From Pelagibacterales bacterium SAG-MED48 (GTDB lineage: Bacteria > Pseudomonadota > Alphaproteobacteria > Pelagibacterales > Pelagibacteraceae), in contig JACWEP010000003.1 in the NCBI GenBank assembly GCA_014653375.1, forward strand, positions 32,756 to 96,755: 64,000 nucleotides of DNA. The letters run 5' to 3'. Each line of letters opens with the position of its first letter. The stretch's first letter is position 1. Both the position numbers and the translations under genes were made by a program. The notes beneath the pieces are model-generated. The model was not told the origin of the DNA. It searched no databases and worked only from the letters and a program-made list of their open reading frames with translations. Positions 53,167 through 61,858 of this stretch are shown piece by piece.

Positions 53167-53236
53167 ATAATCCAACTTGATTAGTACGACTCTTCTATAA
53201 TAGAGTGTTAAAAATTGATTCGTTAAAAAAATATTT

Positions 53237-54505
53237 ATGACAACAAATAATAAAAATATTCTCTATTGTTCTTTCTGTGGAAAGAGTCAGCATGAAGTTA
53301 GAAAATTAATTGCTGGACCTACAGTTTTTATTTGCGATGAATGTGTTGAATTATGTATGGATATTATCAAAGAGGAAAGTAAAGATACTTTTGTTAAACA
53401 TCAAGATGGTCTTCCTTCTCCAAAAGAAATTTGCTCAGTTTTAGATGACTATGTAATTGGCCAACCACATGCAAAAAAAGTATTATCTGTTGCTGTTCAT
53501 AATCATTATAAGAGACTAAATTATGAAAGCAAAACCAGTAAGAATGTTGAGCTTGCAAAGTCTAACATACTCTTAGTTGGACCCACTGGTTGTGGTAAAA
53601 CATTATTAGCTCAAACGCTGGCTAGAATTTTAGACGTTCCATTTACAATGGCTGATGCAACTACATTAACTGAAGCTGGTTATGTTGGTGAAGATGTTGA
53701 AAATATAATTTTAAAGTTGTTGCAAGCCTCAGATTATAATGTTGAAAAAGCGCAAAGAGGAATTGTTTACATTGATGAAGTTGACAAAATTAGTAGAAAA
53801 TCTGAAAATCCATCAATTACAAGAGATGTGTCAGGCGAAGGTGTTCAGCAAGCATTATTAAAAATTATGGAAGGAACAGTTGCTAGTGTTCCACCTCAAG
53901 GGGGAAGAAAACATCCTCAACAAGAATTTTTACAGGTTGATACAACTAATATATTATTTATTTGTGGAGGAGCTTTTGCAGGACTTGATAAAATTATATC
54001 ACAAAGAGACAAAGGAACTTCAATAGGTTTTGGTGCTGATGTTAAAAATACTCAAGATAAGAAAACTGGTGAATGGATGAAAACTCTTGAACCTGAAGAT
54101 CTATTAAAATTTGGTTTAATACCGGAATTTATTGGAAGACTTCCCATGATTGCAACACTTGAAGATTTAGATGAAAAATCCTTGATTAAAATACTAGAAG
54201 AGCCAAAAAATTCATTAACTAAACAATATAAAGAACTATTTAAGTTAGATGGTGCAAAATTAACATTTAAAGATAATGCTTTAAAAGAAATTGCTCAAAA
54301 AGCCATCAACAAAAAAACAGGTGCTAGAGGCTTAAGATCTATTTTAGAAAACATCTTATTAAAAACTATGTACGATCTTCCTAGTCAGGATAACATAGAA
54401 GAGGTAATTGTTGACGCAGGAGCTGCAAAAGGTCAGTCTCAACCTATATTGGTTCATTCTAAAGCAGTTAGTAAATCCAAATCAAACAAACCATCAGCGG
54501 CTTAA
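53237..54505 (+). CDS. clpX: ATP-dependent Clp protease ATP-binding subunit ClpX
   Basis: A 422-residue AAA+ unfoldase. The zinc-binding domain has Cys11, 14, 33 and 36. Walker A is GPTGCGKT at 115-122, Walker [10 protein letters not shown] follows, and [10 protein letters not shown] gives sensor 2. It unfolds substrates and feeds ClpP. Two small hairpins and an exact TATAAT lie in the 92-base gap to clpP. Confidence 0.98.
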   Translation: MTTNNKNILYCSFCGKSQHEVRKLIAGPTVFICDECVELCMDIIKEESKDTFVKHQDGLPSPKEICSVLDDYVIGQPHAKKVLSVAVHNHYKRLNYESKTSKNVELAKSNILLVGPTGCGKTLLAQTLARILDVPFTMADATTLTEAGYVGEDVENIILKLLQASDYNVEKAQRGIVYIDEVDKISRKSENPSITRDVSGEGVQQALLKIMEGTVASVPPQGGRKHPQQEFLQVDTTNILFICGGAFAGLDKIISQRDKGTSIGFGADVKNTQDKKTGEWMKTLEPEDLLKFGLIPEFIGRLPMIATLEDLDEKSLIKILEEPKNSLTKQYKELFKLDGAKLTFKDNALKEIAQKAINKKTGARGLRSILENILLKTMYDLPSQDNIEEVIVDAGAAKGQSQPILVHSKAVSKSKSNKPSAA

Positions 54506-54565
54506 TATCCTTAATAAGTAATAAAAATCTATTGCAATATAAAATATAATATCCATATTATTGCT

Positions 54566-56944
54566 ATGGACGTTAAAATCACACTACCTTTGTTACCATT
54601 AAGAGATATCGTTGTTTTTCCAAGCATGGTTATACCTTTGTTTGTAGGACGAGATAAGTCAATCTCAGCACTAAATGAGGTAATGAAGAAAGATAAAAAA
54701 ATTATTCTAGTAACTCAAAAAAATTCTGAAATTGATGATCCTAAAAAAACAGATATTTTTATGTATGGATGTGAAGGAAACATTCTACAACTTTTAAAAT
54801 TACCAGATGGAACAGTTAAAGTTTTAGTAGAAGGTATTAAAAGAGTAAAAATTTTAGATTTTAAAGATAATGATAAGTTTATAACTTGTGATTATGCTCA
54901 TTATAGCGATGTATTAGTTAAGGATGAGGATTTATTTCCACTTGCTGCTACCGCGTTAAGAAGATTAGAAAAATTGACATCAATTAACAAGAAAGTCTCA
55001 AGTGAAACTATTAATACTATTAAACAATTAAAAGACCCATCTCAAATAGCTGATAATATAGCTTCACATATAACAGCTACTATTTCCGAAAAACAACAAA
55101 TTTTTGAAACTGCAGATGTTAAGAAAAGATTAAATGTCATTATTAAGATAATGGAAAGTGAAACAAGTATCATTGGTGTTGAAAAAAGAATTAGAGGTAG
55201 AGTTAAAACTCAAATGGAGAAAACTCAAAGAGAGTATTATTTAAATGAACAATTAAAAGCTATTCAAAAAGAGTTGGGTGAAATTGAAGATGGTAAGGAT
55301 GAAACTAGCAGCCTTAATAAAGCTATTACAAAAGCAAAGATGCCTAAAGAAGTTGAAAAAAAATGTTTGCAAGAATTAAAAAAATTAAAAAATATGAGTC
55401 CAATGTCAGCAGAGGCAACTGTTGTTAGAAATTACTTAGATTGGATGACTGAGCTCCCGTGGTATAAAAAAAGTGAAGTTGATATAGACCTAACAAAAGC
55501 TTTGAATACTCTTGATGCAGATCATTTTGGTCTTGAAAAAGTTAAAGAGAGAATAATTGAATTTCTTGCTGTTCAAAAAAGAATGAAAAAAATTAAAGGA
55601 CCTATATTATGCTTAGTTGGACCTCCAGGAGTTGGTAAAACTTCATTAGGTAAATCAATTGCAAAAGCAACTAATAGAGAATTTGTTAGAATGTCAGTTG
55701 GTGGTATGAGAGATGAAGCAGAGATAAGAGGACATAGAAGAACTTATATAGGCTCACTACCTGGTAAAATAATTCAGATGATGAAAAAAGCTGGAACTAA
55801 AAACCCATTAATTTTATTAGATGAAATAGATAAAATTGGAAACGATTATAGAGGAGATCCTTCATCGGCTTTATTAGAGGCTTTAGATCCAGAACAAAAC
55901 ACAACATTTAATGATCATTACTTAGAAGTAGATTATGATTTATCAGATGTAATGTTTGTAACTACTGCTAATACTTTAAATATTCTTCCACCACTTTTAG
56001 ACAGAATGGAAGTAATTAGACTAGCTGGTTATACTGAAGATGAAAAAATCAGTATTGCTAATAAATATCTATTACCAAAACAAATTAAAGATAATGGTGT
56101 TAAAGACAAAGAAATGAAATTAGAAGATGATATCATTAAAGAAGTAATTAGAGGTTACACCAAAGAGTCGGGTGTAAGAAACTTAGAAAGAGAAATATCT
56201 AAACTTGCAAGAAAAGTCGTTAAGAAAGTTGTGGCTGGTGAAGAAAAAGAAGTAAGTATTAATAATAAAAACTTATCTAATTTTCTAGGTATTGCTAAAT
56301 TCAAATTTGGAGAACTAGAAACTGACGATAAAGTTGGTATTGTAACAGGTCTTGCTTGGACTGAGTATGGTGGGGAAATTTTAAAAATTGAAACTGTTAC
56401 TATGCCTGGAAAAGGTAGAATGCAAATTACAGGAAAATTAGGAGACGTAATGCAAGAGTCTGTAAAAGCTGCAAAATCTTTTGTTAGATCTAAATGCCTA
56501 GAATATGGAATTATTCCGCCACTATTTGAAAAAAAAGATTTTCATATCCACGTTCCAGAAGGAGCAACTCCAAAAGATGGTCCATCAGCAGGTGTTGGAA
56601 TGGTAACTTCAATTGTATCTTCAATTACTGGAATTCCAGTAAGAAGAGATGTTGCGATGACAGGTGAGGTTACTTTAACGGGACAAGTATTACCAATTGG
56701 TGGTTTGAAAGAGAAATTATTAGCCGCACATAGAGCTGGGATTAAGGAGGTACTAATTCCAAAAGAAAATGAAAAAGATCTAGTGGATATGCCTAAAAAG
56801 ATAACTGATGATATTAAAATCACTCCTGTGGATCACGCTGATCAGGTTTTAAAAGTTGCTTTAACTAAAGAACTAAAAAAAACTGAATGGGTAGAAGTAG
56901 ATATGTCTAAAAATGATGACAAAACACAAGCTAGTATCCAATAA
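54566..56944 (+). CDS. lon: ATP-dependent protease Lon
   Basis: A 792-residue protease. An N-terminal substrate-binding domain (about 1-210) and coiled coil precede Walker A GPPGVGKT at 352-359; Walker B is ILLDEIDK. The proteolytic Ser674 lies in PKDGPSAG and the catalytic Lys in GGLKEKLLAA. It removes damaged and regulatory proteins. It follows clpX by 60 bases. Confidence 0.98.
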   Translation: MDVKITLPLLPLRDIVVFPSMVIPLFVGRDKSISALNEVMKKDKKIILVTQKNSEIDDPKKTDIFMYGCEGNILQLLKLPDGTVKVLVEGIKRVKILDFKDNDKFITCDYAHYSDVLVKDEDLFPLAATALRRLEKLTSINKKVSSETINTIKQLKDPSQIADNIASHITATISEKQQIFETADVKKRLNVIIKIMESETSIIGVEKRIRGRVKTQMEKTQREYYLNEQLKAIQKELGEIEDGKDETSSLNKAITKAKMPKEVEKKCLQELKKLKNMSPMSAEATVVRNYLDWMTELPWYKKSEVDIDLTKALNTLDADHFGLEKVKERIIEFLAVQKRMKKIKGPILCLVGPPGVGKTSLGKSIAKATNREFVRMSVGGMRDEAEIRGHRRTYIGSLPGKIIQMMKKAGTKNPLILLDEIDKIGNDYRGDPSSALLEALDPEQNTTFNDHYLEVDYDLSDVMFVTTANTLNILPPLLDRMEVIRLAGYTEDEKISIANKYLLPKQIKDNGVKDKEMKLEDDIIKEVIRGYTKESGVRNLEREISKLARKVVKKVVAGEEKEVSINNKNLSNFLGIAKFKFGELETDDKVGIVTGLAWTEYGGEILKIETVTMPGKGRMQITGKLGDVMQESVKAAKSFVRSKCLEYGIIPPLFEKKDFHIHVPEGATPKDGPSAGVGMVTSIVSSITGIPVRRDVAMTGEVTLTGQVLPIGGLKEKLLAAHRAGIKEVLIPKENEKDLVDMPKKITDDIKITPVDHADQVLKVALTKELKKTEWVEVDMSKNDDKTQASIQ

Positions 56945-57066
56945 TAATCGCTTACTTTATAATAATTAACCGCTTAATTTCTGTGCTAAATTAATCGTTT
57001 TAATAACTAGCTATCTTATAATAATTTAGATAAGTTTTTTAAAAATAAAAACATTAGGAGAGAAAT

Positions 57067-58041
57067 ATGAATAAATTTAATAAAATAATTGTTATTTTAT
57101 TTTCATCTTTATTTTTAAGTTTTGCAGCCAATTCAACAGAAGTAAAATTTGGACACGTGGGAAAACCAGGATCTTTATTTTCAGCATCAGTTGATCATTT
57201 TGCTAAACTTGCTAATGAAAGATTGGGAAGTAAAGGTAAAGTATCAGTTTTTGGTTCTTCGCAGCTTGGTAAAGACAAACAGGGTATGCAAAAACTTAAA
57301 TTAGGTACAGTAAACATGTGGTTGCCATCATCTGTTATGGCTTCAATTCATGATGAGTTTGGTGTGTTTGATATGCCTTTTATTATTAAAGACAGAAAAC
57401 ATATGAATAAAGTTGAAAGCCAAGTTTTACCAGGGATGTTTAAAAATCTTGAAGCTAAAACTGGTTACAAAGTTATAGCAGTATGGGAAAATGGTTTTAG
57501 ACATATTACAAACAATGTAAGAGCTATTGATAAACCAGATGATTTAAAAGGAATTAAATTAAGAACTCCTAAATCAAAATGGAGAGTTAAAATGTTCCAA
57601 TCATATGGTGCAAACCCAACTCCAATGTCATTTTCAGAAGTTTTTACAGCTTTGAAAACTGGAACAATGGACGGTCAAGAAAACCCGTATGCTCAAATAG
57701 CTAGTGCTAAATTTCAAGAAGTTCAAAAATATCTATCAATTACAGGTCACGTTTATACTCCTGCTTATGTAGCAGTACATAAAGATCATTGGAGCAAGTT
57801 ACCTGCTGATGTGCGAGATATTTTAGAGCAAGCTGCTCAAGACACACAAAAGTTTGTGTACGAAGAAGCTGCTAGACTAGAGAAATCTTTATTAGGTGTA
57901 ATCGAGTCAGCTGGTGTTCAAGTAAACACAGCGGATAAAGGAGCGTTTATTGCAGCCAGTAAAGGAATATACGATCAATTTGCATCAGAAGTATCAACTG
58001 GTGGTGCGTTAATTGACAAAGTATCATCTTTAGCAAATTAA
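57067..58041 (+). CDS. TRAP transporter solute-binding protein (DctP type)
   Basis: A 324-residue periplasmic binding protein with signal peptide (cleavage likely after FAANS, near residue 23). GSSQLGKDKQGMQKLKLGTV near residue 63 and KLRTPKSKWRVKMFQSYGAN near residue 165, with the family arginine, mark the DctP fold. Its neighbours encode both permeases, then an enoyl-CoA hydratase and a CoA transferase, so the ligand is likely a carboxylic acid. The ribosome binding site TAGGAGAGA is strong. Confidence 0.94.
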   Translation: MNKFNKIIVILFSSLFLSFAANSTEVKFGHVGKPGSLFSASVDHFAKLANERLGSKGKVSVFGSSQLGKDKQGMQKLKLGTVNMWLPSSVMASIHDEFGVFDMPFIIKDRKHMNKVESQVLPGMFKNLEAKTGYKVIAVWENGFRHITNNVRAIDKPDDLKGIKLRTPKSKWRVKMFQSYGANPTPMSFSEVFTALKTGTMDGQENPYAQIASAKFQEVQKYLSITGHVYTPAYVAVHKDHWSKLPADVRDILEQAAQDTQKFVYEEAARLEKSLLGVIESAGVQVNTADKGAFIAASKGIYDQFASEVSTGGALIDKVSSLAN

Positions 58042-58052
58042 TCTAATTTGTA

Positions 58053-58077
58053 TCAGGCCTTCCTCCAGAAGGCCTGA
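58053..58077 (+). terminator. Hairpin between second TRAP binding-protein and permease genes
   Basis: Perfect 10-bp arms TCAGGCCTTC (58053-58062) and GAAGGCCTGA (58068-58077) with loop CTCCA. An A run follows, so it is more likely a 3' stabiliser of the binding-protein message than a terminator. The first TRAP operon has a hairpin at the same place. Confidence 0.75.
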
Positions 58078-58085
58078 AAAAATAT

Positions 58086-58595
58086 ATGACATTAAAAAGA
58101 TTTATAGATTCATACGAAAGTTTTTTAAAAGTTATACTATTTATAATGATGGTAGCTCTTGCAGTAACAGTGTTGCTTGGAGTTTCTTTCCGTTTTGCTG
58201 GAAGTGCTTTAGTTTGGTATGATGAAGTTGCAGCAGTACAACTTGCCTGGATTACATATTATGGTTCAGCGTATGCATCATTAAAAGGCGCGCATATTAG
58301 TGTTCCGAGTATTTTTAAAGCATTTCCATTAGCTTTAAGAAAAATATTTTTTGTATTATCCAAACTTGTTATTTATGGATTCTTGATATTGCTAGCTTAT
58401 TATGGGTATTTAGTTCTAACACTTATTGGAGGAGAAACTTTAGTCACTTTAGAGTGGGTTCCTCAAACTTTTGTGCAATCAGTGATACCAGTTGCATCAT
58501 GTCTCTTTATTCTATCTGAAACTTTACGAATTCCAGAGGATTATAAAAATTTAGTTCTTCAAACAACTAACGTTGAGATAACAGGAGATATTTAA
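58086..58595 (+). CDS. TRAP transporter small permease subunit (DctQ type)
   Basis: A 169-residue, four-helix protein with SFRFAGSALVWYDEVAAVQL near residue 35, the DctQ signature. It lies 44 bases after the binding-protein gene and overlaps the large permease gene by one base (TAATG). Confidence 0.94.
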   Translation: MTLKRFIDSYESFLKVILFIMMVALAVTVLLGVSFRFAGSALVWYDEVAAVQLAWITYYGSAYASLKGAHISVPSIFKAFPLALRKIFFVLSKLVIYGFLILLAYYGYLVLTLIGGETLVTLEWVPQTFVQSVIPVASCLFILSETLRIPEDYKNLVLQTTNVEITGDI

Positions 58596-59878
58596 TGTTA
58601 ATTTTAACAATGTTTGCAGTACTACTATTTATTCTATCTATAAATGTTCCTATTGCTATTGGTTTAGCGGTAACAACAATAATTGCCATGGTATTAAAAT
58701 CTGGAACAAGTTTTTTAATTGATACTGCAATCGTTATGTTTGATGGATCAATGAAATTCCCTTTGATTGCAATACCTTTGTTTATTCTTGCAGGCTCAAT
58801 AATGAACAGTGCAGGTATATCTAGAAGATTAATAGCTTTTGCTTCTGCTCTTGTAGGATTTATTAAGGGTGGTTTAAGTATGATTAATATTGCAACTTCA
58901 ATGTTTTTTGCTGAAATTTCTGGATCAGCGGTTGCAGATGTTGCCGCTCTTGGTTCAATACTTATTCCTGCGATGAAGAAAAAAGGTTATCCAGGAGCTT
59001 TTGCTGCAGCCGTTACTTCATCTTCAGCATCTTTAGCAATTATTATTCCACCTTCAATCCCAATGATTGTTTACGCAGTGATGTCTCAAAGTTCAGTTGT
59101 ACAATTATTTGTAGCTGGAATTGTACCTGGCGTAATTGGTGGATTTTTTTTAATGTTAGCTGCATATGTTACAGCAAGACGTAAAAATTTTCCTATTGAA
59201 GAAACTTTTAATCTTGCAAATGTTAGAAAAACTGCAAGAGAAGCAGCATTAGCCTTCTTGTTACCTGTAATTATTTTAGGGGGTATTTTTGGCGGTGTAG
59301 TAACTGCAACTGAGGGTGCAGGTTTAGCAGTTGTTGCATCTTTAGTTATTGGATTAGTTTATAGAGAGATAGATTTTAAAAGATTATATGATGCAGCTAC
59401 CGAAGGAGCAATTCAAACAGCATCTGTAATGTTGTTAGTAGCAGCCTCTGTGTTATTAGGGGAATTTTTAACAATCGAACAGCTTCCACAAAAAATTGCC
59501 AACTCAATTATTGAATTTTCAAATAATAAGTTTGTTGTTTTAGCCATATTAAATGTTTTTCTTTTAGTAATAGGTTTCTTTTTACATTCTGTGGCGGCAA
59601 TAATTCTTACTGTTCCTGTTGTTATGCCTTTAGTAAATGCTGTAGGCATAGATCCAGTTCATTTTGGAATTATAGTCACTTTAAATTTAGCAATTGGCCA
59701 ACAAACTCCACCAGTTGCAAGTGTTCTAGCAACTGCTTGTTCTGTTGCAAAAGAAGATATTTGGGATGTAACAAGGGAAAACCTTATTTTTATTAGTGTG
59801 TTAGTAACATTGCTGCTTTTAGTAACTTACGTTCCTGCGATCCCTATGACTTTAGTTGAATACTTTTATAGGAGTTAA
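58595..59878 (+). CDS. TRAP transporter large permease subunit (DctM type)
   Basis: A 427-residue permease with about twelve helices: FPLIAIPLFILAGSIMNSAG near residue 55, EISGSAVADVAALGSILIPAM, and IIPPSIPMIVYAVMSQSSVV near residue 150. It forms the sodium-driven import channel with DctQ. The next gene starts directly after its stop. Confidence 0.95.
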   Translation: MLILTMFAVLLFILSINVPIAIGLAVTTIIAMVLKSGTSFLIDTAIVMFDGSMKFPLIAIPLFILAGSIMNSAGISRRLIAFASALVGFIKGGLSMINIATSMFFAEISGSAVADVAALGSILIPAMKKKGYPGAFAAAVTSSSASLAIIIPPSIPMIVYAVMSQSSVVQLFVAGIVPGVIGGFFLMLAAYVTARRKNFPIEETFNLANVRKTAREAALAFLLPVIILGGIFGGVVTATEGAGLAVVASLVIGLVYREIDFKRLYDAATEGAIQTASVMLLVAASVLLGEFLTIEQLPQKIANSIIEFSNNKFVVLAILNVFLLVIGFFLHSVAAIILTVPVVMPLVNAVGIDPVHFGIIVTLNLAIGQQTPPVASVLATACSVAKEDIWDVTRENLIFISVLVTLLLLVTYVPAIPMTLVEYFYRS

Positions 59879-60661
59879 ATGAGTAAACTAATTAAAATAA
59901 ATAAAAAAAATAAACATTTAATTGAAGTAGTCATAAACAGACCAGAAAAATTAAATGCTATGACTAAGCCTATGTGGATAGAGCTTGGCAAAACTTTTAA
60001 AAAACTATCTAAAAATAAAAACTTAAGATGCATTGTTATAAGAGGCCAAGGAGGGAAATCTTTTTCACCTGGAAATGATATAGCAGAATTTACCAAAGAA
60101 AGATCATCATCAAAATTAGCAAAATCTTATGGTAAATTTTTACATGGAACTTTAGGAGAAATATTTAATTGTCCAATACCAATAATTGCTTTAATTGAAG
60201 GAATATGTGTTGGTGGCGGTTTAGAAATAGCAGGATGTTGTGATATTAGAATTTGCGGTAAAAGCTCAAGATTTGGAATTCCAATTAAAAGATTAGGCTT
60301 AACAATGGCGGCTAAAGAATTAGAAGTGTTGTTAAAAGTAACCAATTATTCAACGGCTATGGAAATTTTATTTGAAGGTAGAGTATTTGATGCTGATGAA
60401 GCTTTTGAAAAAAAACTCGTTAATAGGGTGGTTGAAGACAAAAATGTAGAAAAAGAAGCTTATAAATCTGCAGAATTAATATGCGAAGGAGCACCTAAAG
60501 TCACAAGATGGCACAAACAATTTGCTAGAAATATTTTAAAGAATGGTAAAGTGACTGAAAAAATAAATAATCTTGGGTATAAATGTTATGATACTGAGGA
60601 TTTTAAAATTGGGTACAAATCCTTTTTAAATAAAACAAAACCCAAATTCAAAAACAAATAA
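59879..60661 (+). CDS. Enoyl-CoA hydratase/isomerase family protein
   Basis: A 260-residue crotonase-fold enzyme. NRPEKLNAMTKPMW near the start, GGKSFSPGNDIAEF (oxyanion-hole segment) near residue 58, and EGICVGGGLEIAGCCDIRI near residue 101 are family marks. A basic C-terminal tail (KTKPKFKNK) is present. It sits between TRAP permease and CoA transferase genes with 0- and 3-base gaps, so it probably acts on the CoA ester of the imported acid. Confidence 0.92.
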   Translation: MSKLIKINKKNKHLIEVVINRPEKLNAMTKPMWIELGKTFKKLSKNKNLRCIVIRGQGGKSFSPGNDIAEFTKERSSSKLAKSYGKFLHGTLGEIFNCPIPIIALIEGICVGGGLEIAGCCDIRICGKSSRFGIPIKRLGLTMAAKELEVLLKVTNYSTAMEILFEGRVFDADEAFEKKLVNRVVEDKNVEKEAYKSAELICEGAPKVTRWHKQFARNILKNGKVTEKINNLGYKCYDTEDFKIGYKSFLNKTKPKFKNK

Positions 60662-60664
60662 TAA

Positions 60665-61858
60665 ATGACAGCATCATTGAAGGGCATTCGTGTTTTAGAA
60701 ATGTCTCAGATTATGGCTGGTCCAACTTGTGGATTATTGTTAGCTGATTTAGGTGCTGAAGTTATTAAGATAGAAAAAACACCTAGTGGTGATGATACTA
60801 GAAATTTTCTTCCTCCAGATATCAATGGTGAAGCTGCGGCGTTTATGATGATGAATAGAAATAAAAAGGGCATAGCTTTAAATTTGAAAGATAAAGATGG
60901 AATAAAGATTTTTAAAGAAATGGTTAAAAATTCTGATGTAGTTTTAGAAAATTTTAGAAAAGGTACCTTGGAAAAATTAGGTATTGGTTATGATGTAATG
61001 TCTGAAATTAATCCTAAAATAATTCTTTGTGAAATATCTGGATATGGAAGAACAGGACCTTATTCGGATAAAGGAGGTTTTGATTTAGTTGCTCAAGGAA
61101 TGAGTGGTTTAATGAGTATAACTGGAGAAAGTATAGATAAACCACCAATGAAAGTTGGAGCACCTATTACTGATATTACTGCTGGGTTACTGGCATCAAG
61201 TGGAATTTTAGCTGCGTTAGTTCATAGAGAAAAAACTGGAGAAGGACAGAAGGTCGACACATCATTATTTGAAGCTGGTATAGTTCACACTTATTGGCAA
61301 TCAGCTATAGCTGGAGCTACCGGGTATTCTCCTGGTCCACTTGGATCAGCGCACCCCTTAACCGCTCCTTATCAAGCTTTTAAAACGAAAGATAAATGGA
61401 TTACAGTTGGAGCATCCAACCAAAACACATGGTTAATGTTATTAAAGGCTATTAATCGTCAAGATCTTCAAGAGGATGAAAAATTTTCATCAAATTTTAA
61501 TAGAAAAGAAAATATAAATGAACTTGTAGATATACTTAATGCTGAACTTATTAAAAAAACATCTGACGACTGGTTAGAAATATTTGATAATAATGGTTTA
61601 CCATGTGGACCTATAAATTCGATTACTGAAATGTTTGAAGATCCACAAACAATTCATAGAGAAATGATAATTGAAGTTGATAATAAAAAAGCAGGTAAAA
61701 GTAAGGCTATTGGTATGCCAATTAAGTTTTCAAAAAGTAAAACTGAAAAATCAAAAGGTGCACCTAATTTAGGTGAACATACAAGAGAAATTATGCTTAA
61801 TTTTGGATACAAGCAAGATGAAATAGAAGATTTTTATAATAGAAAAGTAATACTTTAA
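60665..61858 (+). CDS. CaiB/BaiF family CoA transferase
   Basis: A 397-residue class III CoA transferase. DLGAEVIKIEKTPSGDDTR near residue 28, SGYGRTGPYSDKGGFDLVAQ near residue 124, and GAPITDITAGLLAS near residue 163, where the Asp is the likely catalytic residue. It moves CoA from a donor acyl-CoA to an acid. It is the last gene of the TRAP-hydratase-transferase operon. Its 3' end overlaps the convergent gene by 4 bases. Confidence 0.94.
   Translation: MTASLKGIRVLEMSQIMAGPTCGLLLADLGAEVIKIEKTPSGDDTRNFLPPDINGEAAAFMMMNRNKKGIALNLKDKDGIKIFKEMVKNSDVVLENFRKGTLEKLGIGYDVMSEINPKIILCEISGYGRTGPYSDKGGFDLVAQGMSGLMSITGESIDKPPMKVGAPITDITAGLLASSGILAALVHREKTGEGQKVDTSLFEAGIVHTYWQSAIAGATGYSPGPLGSAHPLTAPYQAFKTKDKWITVGASNQNTWLMLLKAINRQDLQEDEKFSSNFNRKENINELVDILNAELIKKTSDDWLEIFDNNGLPCGPINSITEMFEDPQTIHREMIIEVDNKKAGKSKAIGMPIKFSKSKTEKSKGAPNLGEHTREIMLNFGYKQDEIEDFYNRKVIL

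Noticed and set aside
53177..53201. TTGATT...TATAAT promoter for clpX
   Set aside because: The spacer is 13 bases, too short for a normal sigma-70 promoter, although the TATAAT is exact.
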